Shown: positions 22,560 to 34,946 of the stretch, in pieces | How the letters are laid out: each line of letters starts with the position of its first letter | Numbering within the stretch: the first letter of the stretch is position 1 | NCBI RefSeq assembly: GCF_009727055.1 | Contig: NC_052350.1 | Coordinates: forward strand, 35,313,844 to 35,377,843 | Length of the DNA stretch: 64,000 nucleotides | Direction: 5' to 3' | Source: Benincasa hispida | Taxonomy: Eukaryota > Streptophyta > Magnoliopsida > Cucurbitales > Cucurbitaceae | Translations under genes and position numbers: made by a program | Notes under the pieces: generated by a model | Database searches by the model: none | Told to the model about the DNA's origin: nothing | Seen by the model: the letters and a program-made list of their open reading frames with translations, nothing else

Positions 22560-22765
22560 TGGATCCTCGCATTGCATGCCTCTGAACTGGCCGGCATTTT
22601 GGATCATCTATAGCATTACAGGTTTAATTTCAAACATGGCGTTATCATCAACTGTTGGTCTCGCAATACCCGGTAAAAAATCATACATATTAGGTGTTGC
22701 GTAGTTCCTCATTGGGATATTGCGATCTGCAGCCAGAAAAACAGGGTCTTGTTATGGCTGACCTA
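22560..22765 (-). pseudogene. Gypsy gag N-terminal fragment
   Basis: The minus strand reads RNYATPNMYDFLPGIARPTV, then AMFEIKPVML-stop-MIQ, then NAGQFRGMQCEDPHA. The F-E-[IL]-K-P-V-M and G-Q-F-x-G-x-x-x-E-D-P-H pattern is the conserved start of plant Athila-type gag. One internal stop and a truncated end make it a relic. Confidence 0.65.
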
Positions 22766-23001
22766 TCCCACCATTTAGTACTGCCGGTTATTTTGATTGT
22801 TGTTATTGGTCATGTTCCGTTTATGCCGGTTGCGATTTTGGCATACTCTTTAGCAAAAAGTTCTCTGGATCTCAGAGTCAATATTGAGTTTTGAATCCGT
22901 TCCAGTACTCATATACTGTCCACAGCTTCTCGCCCAAGCTCACCGTACTCCAGAGAGAAAGTCCTGCACAAATTTACAAGAAAAATCAACACTTAATCAA
23001 A

Positions 23002-23019
23002 TCCCCAATAACGGCGCCA
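23002..23019 (-). promoter_or_regulatory. Gypsy primer binding site (tRNA-Asp type)
   Basis: Minus-strand TGGCGCCGTTATTGGGGA resembles the tRNA-Asp primer site used by Athila-type Gypsy elements. Confidence 0.6.
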
Positions 23020-23025
23020 AAAACT

Positions 23026-24308
23026 TGTTGTTATGTAAATAGATGCGTTAATCTTGAAGTTAACTAGACTATGCGATAACGGTTCTGTGCAATCAATCTC
23101 AAGGGTCATGCACTTATCACAAGTTTTCTCGTTAGAAAGCCGAGTGTAACTTAACGACGGGTATCTTAGGATGACCTAATGTCGAACATGGGGATTTGAT
23201 GCGTTAATGTTGAAAGATACTAAATCGTGCAATGATGTCAAAAGATGCATTGTTTTGATGATGCGATAACTGAAATGTGTTAATAAAACATTGGGTCTCA
23301 GAAAGCTTAATAAATGCAGGAGGTAAATGGATGAGTGATGCGGCAAACTAATGAATAGAATCTATGAAGATGGACGGGCTAGGGGAAAGGCTGTTTATAA
23401 ATCAATAATCCACACTGAAGATACTATCATGGTTACTACTTCCAATTGGAGCACACCTCTCGGTGGTTACCTCACTGGTCATATTTCTATGATGTGAAAA
23501 AGGAAGTATTGTGGAACGCAAGGTTATTTCTATCTCTAGAAATACTTCTTGCTTTGCTTAACAGGTTTTATCACTTTTCTCTTTCTAGAAGTTGATCATC
23601 ATACTCATCCTTGCTTTTGTAGGTGAGTATATTTTACGGAATATGTTAAGCAAACACGATAGGTCTTAATATGTGGATTAAATCGTGAGATTAACATTCC
23701 CCCTTACCCTAAAGGTTTAGTGACTCATGAGTGAAGAAATGAAAGATGGATGAACATGGATAAGAATAGAGATGAACATGGTAATAATATTAAGATAGTA
23801 AATAGTTCAGATACAAATTGGCTAATATCTTAGCTAATGATGTTCTACAACACGATAATACAAATAAAATGGAATAGATGCACGATCAGTGTCAATCTCT
23901 TGACACAAAAGATTGATAGTGAAAAGTTGTCGGCTTAATATGACGAGTGGAATGGAGTGATGAACTTTCTTCTCAGGTTGGTTCTCCGGTGGCCTTCTAT
24001 ATAGGAACTGGGAATTTTGGAATAGAAGGTTCCCTGCAAAGTTAGGTCTTTTCCGATCTTGTCCGTTATGTCTACTTTGAAGTGTTGAGGCTCTGTTTAT
24101 AGAGCTATGCGCTTGTCTTCCTTGAATCTCCCGCTCTGATTAGTTGTTATCATTTGTCGAGGTAGGTGAGAATGTCAGTGTTGCATCATGGTCAACGATC
24201 AGGACATACGTCAGAATATCTACTGTGCGATCAGAAATTCCAAAGCATGCGTTGTTTGAGTATGTCTTTTGAAGGATTGGCGTATGTGATGATCCCTATT
24301 TTCTTACA
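23026..24308 (-). repeat. Gypsy 5' LTR, minus strand
   Basis: The minus strand begins TGTAAGAAAATAGGG at 24308 and ends near ...ttacataaca, next to the primer site. Ends are approximate; about 1.28 kb. Confidence 0.5.
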
Positions 24309-25199
24309 AGACATAAACTTTGGCACGCTTTGCCCATGAATGTGGCCAATGGGTGTGTTTGAAGTATCTTAGTGCAATTTTGGTTTTTCTTTATAAATTT
24401 ATAAATTTGATCATGACCGGCGCATTTTCTTCCTTTTATTGTTGCATAGCCTAAAAATGGAGTACAAATAACTTGTATTTCTACATGTTATCAAACAACT
24501 TTCAAATATGATTGTTAAAGATCACCTTAGCAAAGATTTTTTGCACCGACTGCTGTATCACTCAACAGAAGAATAAAATAAACTATGTGAACTCCTAAAG
24601 TAACATCGACAGTTGAACTGCACAACCCTACAACACCATCCATACCACCCTACCTTTTACTTTTCTCACTATTACAGGAAGTTATGTTCGGAAGGTTAAG
24701 CCCAGAATGCGAATAAGGATGAATAAATAAGAGAAAAAAAAAAAAAGGAAACTAATCTGCAGAAACAAAGATCCTCGCAGCAACCACAGATGGAAAGCGT
24801 CTATGGAAAATCTACACCAAAAAGAAAAAAAATAATTTCTAAACAAACAGAAGTTCTGAAGAGCAAGAGGCGAGCAAGGACAAAGGTCCCAACATAAAGC
24901 CAAAAGAAAAAATAAGTAGAACCAGCTAACACAACTGCAGCAACATGCTCCCCCTTTCGCTAAATTTTTTCCATTAAAGGCAAAGATGTAAACGAGCTAA
25001 ACACAGACTAACCGAGTAGCAAACAATATAAACAAGAGCCAGCCAACACAAGCATAAAGCAAACCAATCAACTACAGATTCATAAGCAACAATGTTTGAA
25101 ATAGAAACCAACACAGCCAGGCCAATACAAAAATAAAAAATAAAAAATAAAAAATAAAAAACTGAAACGCTACAGAAAAAAAACATAACAACACTCCTT
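24309..25199 (-). other. Repeat-derived sequence next to the transposon-protein relic, mostly featureless
   Basis: Contains an (AAAAAT)n tract near 25130-25160 and hydrophobic, broken minus-strand reading frames. It probably belongs to the same element as the relic at 25200-25809, but no domain is recognisable. Confidence 0.35.
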
Positions 25200-25809
25200 T
25201 TGCCTTGAAAATTAAAAATTACTAAGGATGCCAAGGGCCAGGAGCCCAGGAGAAGGAAACACTATCAGAATGAGGGATCACCAAGTGCAGAAATTGAATA
25301 AGAGCATCCAATTCAACTCGACAATTAGTAAGATTGCAAATAACCCCACTTACAATGCAAGATTCGGTAGTGAGAACTTGAAGAATGCGAGTACCACGCT
25401 CATTGGGAATCAATATGCCACCCTAGGGACCTAAAGCTCTTGAAGCAATTGAAGATCATCATACTTAGGAGGACAAATGTCGTGAATGATGTCAGAAACA
25501 TGAGTCCCTTAAAATAATTTATAACTCAAGTTTATAAACAAAGGAGCGGGACCAGAAGCATCATGATGACCAAGAATCGTAGGACATTGAGAGAGTAAAA
25601 TACCACATAACATGCGGGAAAAACAGATAGGTAGCTTGATAGCAAACGAGTCAACAAGGCGCAATAGTTGATTGTACACAAACATGCCAAAATTAAAATA
25701 GGGTTGCATACCAATTTGATACAAAAGACTAGTAAGAGCAGAAGAAAAACCAAAACCATGAGTAGATGGACATCAGTTGGCAATGTCAATCTTGTGAAGA
25801 ACAACATAC
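25200..25809 (-). pseudogene. Plant transposon-protein domain (Transposase_32-like) relic
   Basis: The minus strand reads CPSTHGFGFSSALTSLLYQI, FNFGMFVYNQLLRLVDSFAI, KLPICFSRMLCGILLSQCPT, then GTHVSDIIHDICPP and a tail VIPHSDSVSFSWAPGPWHP. This matches the 'putative plant transposon protein' domain that is common in cucurbit and legume genomes, from memory. It is split by frame breaks near 25430-25510 and its upstream end is cut at 25809 by the Copia LTR. Confidence 0.55.
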
Positions 25810-27691
25810 TGTTGGGAATGTCCTAAACTTGCAGTTCGTAAATATGTTAACATATTCTATTTATCAATAAAAGTATTATTGAGTATTTTATTCAATAAAT
25901 TGTTGTTGATATTGCATACTTTTATAAAAATCCAATAAACAAATCCATGGCTATAATATGAATACTTTAACTTTATGTGGCGACATAAAAAGAGGATCAA
26001 GTTTTAGTATATAGTCAAGATGGTCTATAAGTATATGGATGAGATTGGGTACCTCATCCTGGTGATACTATTGGATGCGGCCCATTTTGTATACTGATAC
26101 AAATAATGTGATCCAAAATTCATTCATATAGAGACATGTGAGTAGGGGCATCATGTGCAATGAGTTTGCATAAGATCAAACCTCGAAATAGTCACTTTTC
26201 TTTATAACAACCATTTAATGTTAAAACTGACTATTTCAAATTCAATGACCTAGGGTAACTCGATCTTAATCTTAAGCTAACTATGAACTTATGTTTATTT
26301 GGGATTATCCTTTGATCTGCATAGGTGAGAGTAGTCCAACAACACTGCTCAATAAACCTTCCATTTTGGGGATAAGACCGAATAGATAGCTAGGGACATA
26401 GCTTTACAAGATGAAATTCACTCCTACCCGACTTAGGGTTAGTAGATAGGTTGTTCTCTTAAGCGTTGATGCCTAGTTTTGAACAAGAGGCTCCGCTCTC
26501 TCATGATTGAGAGGGTTATGATTTATAAGTTAGACTATAAATCAATTGTTCAATAGAGGATCAGTGGAACTTAAGGAGTAAGATGTATTTACAGTGGTAA
26601 AACGATAATTTTGACCTAGTTGTAAATACGAACGTCCTATGAAGGATCGACTTACCGATTATGGTTAAAATTGACAAAAATATATCTATAGTGAGGAGAG
26701 TGGAATGATCAAGTTATAGTGGTATGTCTTGGTAGTTAACGAATAATGATTAATTCAGTTTAAAGAGTTTAACCAATTAATTACAAATAGTTGGAGCTTA
26801 TGATCTGTAGGTCCACAAGGTCCCTATACTAACTCGTAAATTGGATTAGTGAATTGAGTGAATTTGATGAGATTTGAAATTAGGGTTTAGAATTTGAAAT
26901 GTTCAAATTCAATTAGGGTTTCTGTTAATTGTATTTGATAAAATTGAAACGCTTAATTCTATCAAAATTAAACAAAATTTGAAAGTTCAAAATATTTGAA
27001 TATTGATTTAAATATTATATGAGGTGTAATATAATATTTAATATTTAATATTAAATTTAATTAATTAATTATCCAATTTTATTCAAATTTTGAAATTGTT
27101 CAAAATTAGAAATTTGATTAATTAAATTTTGGATTTATTGAAATTCAAAATTATAAAATTAAAATTGAATTTTATTTTTTTTAAATCAAAATTAAATTAA
27201 ATTAAATTAATCAAAATTTGAAGAATTAAAATTGAATTTGAAAATGAAAGTTGTTCCCATTCAATTTTACACCTCGTGTCACTTTAATTTGGCATCAAAC
27301 ATGTTAAATTTATTGCATGATTTTCATGTATAAATTGGAGTTTTGAACTTCAATTTAGACTTGATGCAATCCGATTAAACCCAAAAAAATTTATAGAAAT
27401 CATCCCTGGACAAACCCTCTTCTTTCTCACAAAAAACCAACTTAATTCAGTGTTTCTACCATACAACCCAAGCAAGAGATTAGTAGAGAAGATCTCTGTG
27501 GTGGTCTATTGTAAGTTTGGAGCTTCAATTCATGGAATTTAGCTGGAATTGAAGAGTGTTCATCAAAGGTATTGTGTTCAAGAAACCCTCTTCAGAAATT
27601 ATGTTTCAATACATGTTTTAAATTCAAATTAAGTATAATGAGAGTGCTTATTGATTCTCATTTTTTCCGCTGCATGTTAGTTTACTATATC
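25810..27691 (+). repeat. Long Copia LTR (copy A), plus strand
   Basis: It starts TGTTGGGAATGTCC and runs to just before a tRNA-Met primer site at 27695. Its first several hundred bases match the reverse complement of the LTR at 35898-37826 over long stretches, with shared words such as ggtctataagtatatggatg and actattggatgcggcccatt. At about 1.88 kb it is a long LTR. It interrupts the transposon-protein relic. No matching 3' LTR is seen nearby on this strand. Confidence 0.7.
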
Positions 27692-27694
27692 TAT

Positions 27695-27706
27695 TGGTAT
27701 CAGAGC
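27695..27706 (+). promoter_or_regulatory. tRNA-Met primer binding site after LTR copy A
   Basis: TGGTATCAGAGC, the standard Copia primer site, a few bases after the LTR. This shows copy A is a 5' LTR and not a solo LTR. Confidence 0.8.
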
Positions 27707-28036
27707 ATGATTTAAGCACACAATTATCGTTAATTTGAGCTTGGTGGGTGTTTTTCATAAGTTGTATGAAAATGGTGAACTGATATGGCTTTTCTGGGTT
27801 TTGACACTGAATTCTCTTCAATTATGTTGTAATTCTTGTAATTGGCTCTTGATTGATGGACCTTAATATGTGTTTAAGTGTCTGTAATTTGATTGTAGCC
27901 ATTAGAGTTGAAATTAGGTTATAATTGAAGAAAGAAGTGAAGAAGGTCGAGCAGCAGAAACTGGTTTTTCAGTCACTGCCCTGTTCTTCATACTCGATGC
28001 TTGATGGCATACTCCATGCTCGATTGCAAGCGGATG
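27707..28036 (+). other. Short leader of the truncated Copia element
   Basis: About 330 bases after the primer site without a gag start. The element is cut where the next repeat family begins. Confidence 0.45.
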
Positions 28037-30230
28037 CCTCTTAGACTAAAAATTTATTAATTTCAAAAACACAACATATTTAAAGTGTTTACATTACTAG
28101 CTTCACAAGTCCCGATGCCCAAAACCTTAGTCCCCATATGAACAACTATATCATGTGTACAATATTTACAGTAACCACCTAAACAGACGGGTTACAATAT
28201 CTTTGTCTTTTAGTGGCAGAGTAGATGATAGCTATCTCCTAAGGATTTGACCGCTACCTGGGGGAAAGAAAAACATTTGAAAACGGGGTGAGCTTGCTAG
28301 CCCAGTGAGTGACTTAAGAAAGAAAACTGATTCTCATGCAATAGTCTCAATAAAGAGATTAAACTGAAATATAAACTTCTACAGTAACCTTGTACTGCTG
28401 TATATACATTTTCCAAGCATAAAACATATAAAGCTGTTTTTATCAGAAAACATTAAAACTGTTTCTTAGTTGAGAATAACCCTGCTGCGGTTAAATCCCA
28501 ACATCTACTACTAGTCAAGAGAGAACCCTTTTGCTCAATCTCCGTCTTCTAGTCAAGAGAGAACCCTTTTGCTCAATCTCTGACTTTAACTCCCTACGTG
28601 CACGAGGCCATACTAAGTACCATCATATTTCTGGGTACTTCTACTCAGATACCTTCTCTAAACTTGTCCTTCAGTATTGAGCTGCTCGGATACCTTCCCA
28701 ACTGTCCTTCGGTATTGCGTTTCAAGTAGAACTAGTCATAAATGAATTTCTCTTTAAAGCATGTAAAACATAATGCATAGAAAACATGTCTTTAAAGATA
28801 CTAATGCATGCTGGGTGTATTTAGACACACATAAATAGCTTTACAATAAACTTTTCATACATGCATGCGTTAAAACATAACTCATGGTTTGCTTAGAAAT
28901 CACTTTATAAAACTAACTGGTATAAGAATAATCTTTCTTTAAAACATGGTTTCTTTAAAACATTGTAAATATTTAGTCAAATATTTTAGTCACTCACCTT
29001 GATCGTCTAGGAACTTTTCACTCTAGAAGTTCTTTGTTTAACTCGGGCTCCCTTTTGAACCCCTAAAATCTAGATTCAATTTAAAACTCAGATTACTCAT
29101 AATTATAAGCCTTATTTTGAGATACTTCCTTCTACAAACATGTTTTAAAATATCTCAGAAAGCTTACCCTGAAATATGAGCCTAGAAATTCTCGTGGTTT
29201 GGCCGGAATCACACAATCTTTAAGACTGGCCCAAGCTTACCCGACAACCTGACCCTTCTATATTTTTCTCAGTTTTCAGCTCGATTCCTTAGAGCTTCTT
29301 CTCCGGCAGCCCTACCCTGAAAACTAAACTTGCGGTGCTTTCAGGTGGCTTTGAAATCACTCCAAATGCACGAGTATACTGGGAGAACTCCTCGTCCTAA
29401 GTTGATGCTGTTTCCAGACTTCACTGTCTAACTGTGTCTCCACTTAAAGCTTTATGATCAACGCATAGATTTTCTATCAATGCAAAGTTTAATCAGCTTT
29501 CCCACTCTTATTAATGTCTTTTGAATTATGACCTGAAAAGAAGCCCTTGGCCCTATTTATAGGCGTCTAAAATCTTTCCAAGGCTGACATCTCCTACTTG
29601 GCCTCATGTCCAAGTGTCTCTTCCCCACACTATCAACGCAACCTTCAATCACCGCAATCTAAGGTGTCTTCTTCATCTTTAGCCAGCACAAAATGCTTAA
29701 TTTTGCATGTCCTCTTGTGCAACCACCTCATTTTCTTAAGGCTTAGGATTTTATCCCCACAAGCCACATGTCCGGATGATGACCTTGCCTGCATCCAACC
29801 AACCTCATATGCGTTAACCACAAATTCGCCCCTCCAATTGCCGCAACCTACCTATGTCTGGACACCACCAACCAGTGCATGCGTCCATTCAACCTTTCCT
29901 TGTGCATCTAATTGACGCAACTTGGTCATTTATGCTAGATGCTCGCAAGCTCATCTTTGGCTGCATATGCATGGCTTACCTTTGCTCTATGTACTCAACT
30001 AGGATAATGACCAACACTCCTTCAACGCATACTACTACTTTGTCCTATGCGCCCACATGCCCTTGGATGTCCAACGCATAGCACATCACCAACGCATAGT
30101 GTTACACTGCTGCATCCATTGCGTCCATTGCATCCATCGTATCCATCGTTGCATATCATTGCATAGCATTGCAGCAGTTATCAACCCTTTTGTTGACACT
30201 TACTGCCTATTAACTCTTGCGGAATAATTC
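28037..30230 (-). repeat. Dispersed LTR-like repeat family E, copy 1
   Basis: This noncoding 2.2-kb repeat carries ggccctatttataggcgtct near 29550, read on the minus strand as a TATA box (CTATAAATA). It is therefore probably an LTR in minus orientation. It shares most of its length with copy 3 (32092-34443). It also contains an internal duplication of tagtcaagagagaaccctttt near 28513 and 28551. The right end has many gcatccat / cgcat words. No protein is supported. Confidence 0.5.
28490..29530. repeat. Left arm of a ~1-kb inverted repeat
   Basis: Reverse-complement match to 30360-31335, for example cgagtatactgggagaactc here against gagttctcccagtatactcg there, and ctctgactttaactccctac against gtagttaaagtcagaga. 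The match runs for about 1 kb with scattered differences. Confidence 0.75.
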
Positions 30231-30255
30231 TGCTACCAACATATAACTCATACAT

Positions 30256-30345
30256 AGCGGATGCTTCTTAGCCTAGGAAAGGACATGACTGCAGCAGTTA
30301 TCAACCCTTTTGTTAACACTTACTGCCTAAAAACTCTTGCATACA
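30256..30345. repeat. Second head segment of family E beside copy 1
   Basis: The block gcagcagttatcaacccttt...actcttgc occurs at about 30170-30222 and again at 30291-30344, and a third time in copy 3 at about 32139-32193. The words agcggatgc-c/t-tcttag also recur at 28029 and 30256. This indicates a partial extra copy of the repeat head. Confidence 0.6.
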
Positions 30346-30359
30346 TTCAAAAGACATTA

Positions 30360-31335
30360 AGAAGAGCGTGAAAGCTGGTTAAACTTTGCATTGATAGCAA
30401 ATCCATGCGTCGGTCATAAAGCTTCGAGGAAATGCAGTTAGACAGTGAAGTCTGGAAATAGCATCAAATTGGGACGAGGAGTTCTCCCAGTATACTCGTG
30501 CATTTTGAGTGATTTCAAAGGCATCTGAAAGCTCCGCAAGTCTCGTTTTCAGGGTAGGGCTGCTGGATAAGAAGCTTCAACGGAGAACCTGAGAAAAAGA
30601 CAGAAGGGTCATTCTGGCCAAACTACGAGGATTTCTGAGCTCATATTTTAGGGTAAGCATCCTGAGATATTTTAAAGCATGTTTGTAGAAGGCAGTATCT
30701 CAAAATAAGGCTTAGAACTATGAGTAATCTGAGTTTTAAATTGAATCTGGTTTTTAGGGGTTCAAAAGGGAGCCCGAGGTAAACAAAGAACTTCTAGAGT
30801 GAAAAGTTCCTAGACAACAAGGTGAGTGACTAAAATATTTGACTAAATATTTACAATGTTTTAAAGAAACCATGTTTTAAAGAAAGATTATTCTCATGCC
30901 AGCTAGTTTTACCAAGTAATTTCCAAGTAAACCACGAGTTATGCTTTAAACGCATGCATGTATGAAAAGTTTATTGAAAAGCTATTTATGTGTGTTTAAA
31001 TACACCCAGTATGCGTTAGTATCTTTAAAGACATGTTTTCTATGCATTATACTTTACATGCTTTAAAGAGAAAGTCATTTTATGACTAGTTTTACTTCAA
31101 ACACGATACCGAAGGACATTTGAGAAGATATCCGACCAACTTGATATCGATGGACATTTGAGAAGGTATCCAAGCAACTCGATACTGAGGGACAAGTTTA
31201 GAGAAGGTGTCTGAGCAGAAGTACCTAAGGTATGACGGTACTTAGTATGGTCACGTGCACGTAGGTAGTTAAAGTCAGAGATTGAGCAAAAGGGTTCTCT
31301 CTTGACTAGCACTTGATGTTGGGATTTATTCATAA
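30360..31335 (+). repeat. Family E copy 2, right arm of the inverted repeat
   Basis: The reverse complement of 28490-29530. It ends near 31335, after ggttctctcttgactagc, where CACTA-derived sequence follows within about 50 bases. Confidence 0.7.
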
Positions 31336-31379
31336 AAATTAAGGTATAGAGGAAAAGATAGTATCAAATGCCTAGAACC

Positions 31380-32091
31380 AATTGATTGTCTACAATAAAA
31401 CTTATTGTAAGTTGAATAGTTCTTCTCGATAAGCATCATAACATTCAACACCACTTTCTCATAAAAGTTCTAAATCTTCAATTAGTGGTACCAAGTATGT
31501 GTCAATATTGTCCCCTGGTTGTTTTGGACTTGAAATAAACATTGATAGCATCATGTACTTTCTTTTCATGCACAACCATGGTGGAAGATTATAAAAAACC
31601 ATCACTACAGGCCAACAACTATATTTAGAACTCATTTCACCATGTAGATTTACTCCGTCGGCTGACAATGCTAAACGAAGATTCCTAGGTTCAAAACCAA
31701 AGTCTGGCCATTTAGAGTCTACTAACTTCCAAGTTGGAGAGTCTGCTGGATTTCGTAACTTATCATCTACAATTCTTTCATCAACGTGCCAAGTCAATAT
31801 TTTAGCACAATCAATACTTCTAAAAATCCTTTTGAATCATGAAATTGGTGGAAAGTATCATATCACTTTTGAAGGTATTTGTTTTTTCCCTTCATCTGTA
31901 TCTTTACTGTTTTTCCACCTTGATTCACCATATTCCAGGACATTCAATTGCATCCACATATTCTTTTCTATACAAACAATGCATGAATCTTTTCATATTC
32001 CATTCCTAGTGCACCAAAAGTTTTCTTTGCTTCATACATTGAATTTGGGAGCTCATTACTAGTAGGAAAAATTTTCTTTAAGGTTTTGAGT
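31380..32091 (-). pseudogene. CACTA (En/Spm) transposase, downstream part
   Basis: The minus strand reads NELPNSMYEAKKTFGALGME (about 32065-32010), then an unclear frameshifted stretch, then LTWHVDERI-like text and NPADSPTWKLVDSKWPDFGF, EPRNLRLALSADGVNLHGEM, YNLPPWLCMKRKYMMLSMFI and PGDNIDTYLVPLIEDLELL (31797-31459). A further stretch, VECYDAYREELFNLQ, follows after a stop. This is the tnp2-type transposase of plant CACTA elements. Stops and frameshifts break it, and it fades out near 31380. Confidence 0.82.
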
Positions 32092-34443
32092 TGTCACAAC
32101 CCGTCCAGACTATTCTCTAAGCCTAGGAAAGGACATGATTACAGCAGTTATCAACCCTTTTGTTGACACTTACTGCCTAAAAACTCTTGTGGAAATAACT
32201 CTGATACCAATAAAAAAATTCAACAATCAACTGATTAAGTCAAGAAGGCAAACAACAGTTGATTAGGTAGACCCATTTTATTACAATAATGTAACATTTA
32301 TACAAAGTTTACAAGAACAACTACAAAGTTTACAAGAACAACTGTAAAACCCTCCGGAAGTGTAACTGTGGCTTGTGGCAGACCTTGACCTTAGCAGCAC
32401 CTTGGAACTCCTCACCTTTTGCTACCTGGGAAGAAAAACATTTGAAAAACGAGATGAGCTTGCTAACCCAGTGAGCGACAAGAAAACTGATTCTTATGAA
32501 TAAGAAGTACCTCATGCCTTGGGTACTTTTGCTCAGATACCTTCTCAAAACTGTGTCCTTTAGTATCGAGTTGCTCGGATACCTTCTCAACTATCCTTCG
32601 GTATTGATTTTCAAGTAAAACTAGTCATACAATGACTTTCTTTAATAAAACTTAGAAAACATGTCTTTATCTGAAAGATCTTTCTTTAGCACATGGTTTC
32701 TTAAAACATTTTAAATATTTAGTCAAATATTTTAATCACTCACCTTGATCATTTAGGAACTTTCTCTCTAGAAGTTCCTTGGTCACCTCGGACTCCCTTT
32801 TGAACCCTACGATCCAGATTCAATTTGAAGCTCAGATTACTCATAGTTCTAGGCTTTATCTCGATATACTTCCTTCTACAAATATGTTCTAAAATGTCCC
32901 AGGAAGTTTACCTCAAACTATTAGCTCATAAATTTTTTTGATTTTGCCGAAAACATCAAAACATCAAGACTGGCCCAGCTTACTTGACAGCTCGACCCCT
33001 CTGTCTTGTCCTCATTCTTCAGCCTGGTTCCTTGGAGCTTCTTCTCCGGCAACCATATCCTGAAAACTATACTCTTTTAGCTTTCAGATGGCTTTGGAAT
33101 CACATCAAACACATGAGTATTCTGGGTGAACTTCTCGTCCCAAGTTGATTCTACTTCCTGTCCTTTCTGTCCGACAGTATCTCCCCTCTTGGAACCTCTT
33201 GACCAACGCATGGTCTTGCTACCAACACATAGTCTCCTCCCAATTAGTCCTCACACACTCTTCTCTATGTCCTTTGAAGAGAATTTTAGTTCTCATCTGA
33301 AGTCCTTGGCCCTATTTATAGGCGTCCAAAAACTCTCTAAGGTCGACACCTCCTACTTGGCCGCATGTCCAAGTGTCTTTTCCTTACACTATTACCGCAA
33401 TCTTGCGTCAGCACAATCCAAGGTGTCTTGCTCCCCTTTTACCAACGCATAGCTCTCAATTTTGCATGGCTTCTTATATATCCACCTCATTTGCTTAAGG
33501 CCTAAAGTTTCTCCTCATCAAGCCACATGTCCAGATGACGACCTTGAATGCGTTCATCCATCATATGCGTCCATCCAACTTCATATGCATTCAACTAGGA
33601 TAATGACCAACACCCTTTCAACGCATACTACTAGTCTTGTCCTATGCGCCCACATGCCTTCAGATTTCCAATGCATAGCACATCACCAATGCATAGCAAC
33701 CTTTGGGTCAAATTGGTTCTCAACTCAACACCTCAAGGCATAGCTCACCATCACCTAGGTTCTCAACTCAACATCTCTAAAGTTTCTTACCGCAAGCCTT
33801 AGTAACGTAAGGACAAATCACCATGCGTCCACCTTAGCTCGTTCCATCGCCTAGCTCATACCTTAGCAAGGCCGCCACATCCATCGTATCCATCGCATCC
33901 ATCACGCCACATACACGTATACCATTGTGTCCAACGTCCAATGCCTTTGGATGCGCAACTTGAGGCTGCCGCATACCTGATCAATGCGTGTGCGTGCCTC
34001 CAGTGCCTTGTGCTCATGTCTGCACAACGTAAGGCTGCCGCATGCATTTTCTAACCTCTTCAAGACCTTGGCTGCTGCATGTACTACTAACCTCTCAAAT
34101 AACCTCTCAAAGTCTAATGGCCAATGCATGACACCACACCAACACAAGGCCAACGCATGAGCAACTCTTGGCAATACCTCTTGCCAATACTTCGGCCAAT
34201 CATGCATCCAACCTTACAAACGCATGGTTGCCTTCTCAACTTATGTGCTAATGTCTCCTAACACTTAACGCATGGGTCCTTTTGACCTTACACTTAGCCA
34301 AATTTCACCAATTAAAGCTTAACTCAAAACTACTCAAGGAAAATCTATCCATCACTTAGAAATTTCCTTCTCTTCAACATAAGATTTAACTTTCACTTAG
34401 TTAATTCCTTTTATCACCTGGTTAAGTAGGAAAAATGGAAATT
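32092..34443 (-). mobile_element. Family E copy 3, inserted in the CACTA transposase
   Basis: The CACTA reading stops at 32091 and resumes at about 34444. The word gagt(t) is present at both edges (32088-32092 and 34445-34449), as expected of a short target-site duplication. The insert begins TGTCACAACCCGTCC and carries minus-strand TATA text ggccctatttataggcgtcc near 33310. It matches copy 1 along most of its length. No gene is seen. It is probably a solo LTR or a short non-autonomous LTR element; the right terminus is not a clean CA. Confidence 0.55.
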
Positions 34444-34946
34444 CGAGTTTCACATGAATAGTTCGAAAAAACTAGTATCACTCCATCCATATCTAACTTT
34501 TAGATTATACAATTTGACTAATGTAGACAACATAGTGTTGTTTTTTGCATCCTTCTTATAATGGTTTTTGGGTATCATTAAGCAACTTCTCAAAACCATT
34601 CGGATCTCTTGAATATTCCTCATAAGCAACTTTAACCATTTCTTTTAAACATCCAACATTAGTCTCTTCATACATATGGGTGTCAAACTTAGAAGATTCT
34701 CCACAAAAGGATGAGTTAGGAAGTTTTTCCCCATGTCAAAACCAAATTTTAACTTCCATCAATACCATTGACATATAAATAATCTCTAATATCCTTGCTA
34801 CTATGCTTTTTACAATTCCCACATTTCAAACAAGGACAACTAGTATAAGAGTTATTTGTACTAGAAAATCCAAATTTTATGAAGTTTTCTATACCCAATT
34901 CATAATCTTTGGATAATCTACTCTTGTGCATCCACGATTTATCCAT
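34444..34946 (-). pseudogene. CACTA transposase-associated N-terminal domain
   Basis: From 34946 the minus strand reads MDKSWMHKSRLSKDYELGIE, then FSSTNNSYTSCPCLKCGNCK and YLYVNGIDGS. This is the transposase-associated domain with its C-P-C-x-K-C-x-N zinc motif that starts plant CACTA transposases. Downstream, with frame breaks, come GCLKEMVKVA-like and EGCKKHTM-like fragments, then GWSDTSFFEL at about 34497-34460, where family E copy 3 interrupts. The ATG at 34946 is the family's usual start. Confidence 0.8.

Larger units (their letters stand above)
22560..24308 (-). mobile_element. 5' part of a Ty3/Gypsy element (Athila/Tat type), minus strand
   Basis: On the minus strand the order is LTR (24308 to about 23026), primer site (23019-23002), then the start of gag (about 22760-22560). 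Reverse transcriptase, integrase and 3' LTR are absent, so it is truncated at its 3' side. The LTR contains a TATA-like CCTATATAGAA on the minus strand near 23996-24006. Confidence 0.6.

Noticed and set aside
22694..22894. Plus-strand frame of 66 codons
   Set aside because: It is antisense to the Gypsy gag relic.
29598..30081. Frames of 75-105 codons between the inverted-repeat arms
   Set aside because: They are built from gcatcc/ctacc-type repeats inside family E and are not preserved in copy 3.
32203..32214. tctgataccaat inside family E copy 3 as a Copia primer site
   Set aside because: The surrounding repeat has its putative end elsewhere (32092) and no gag follows; the match may be chance or inherited.
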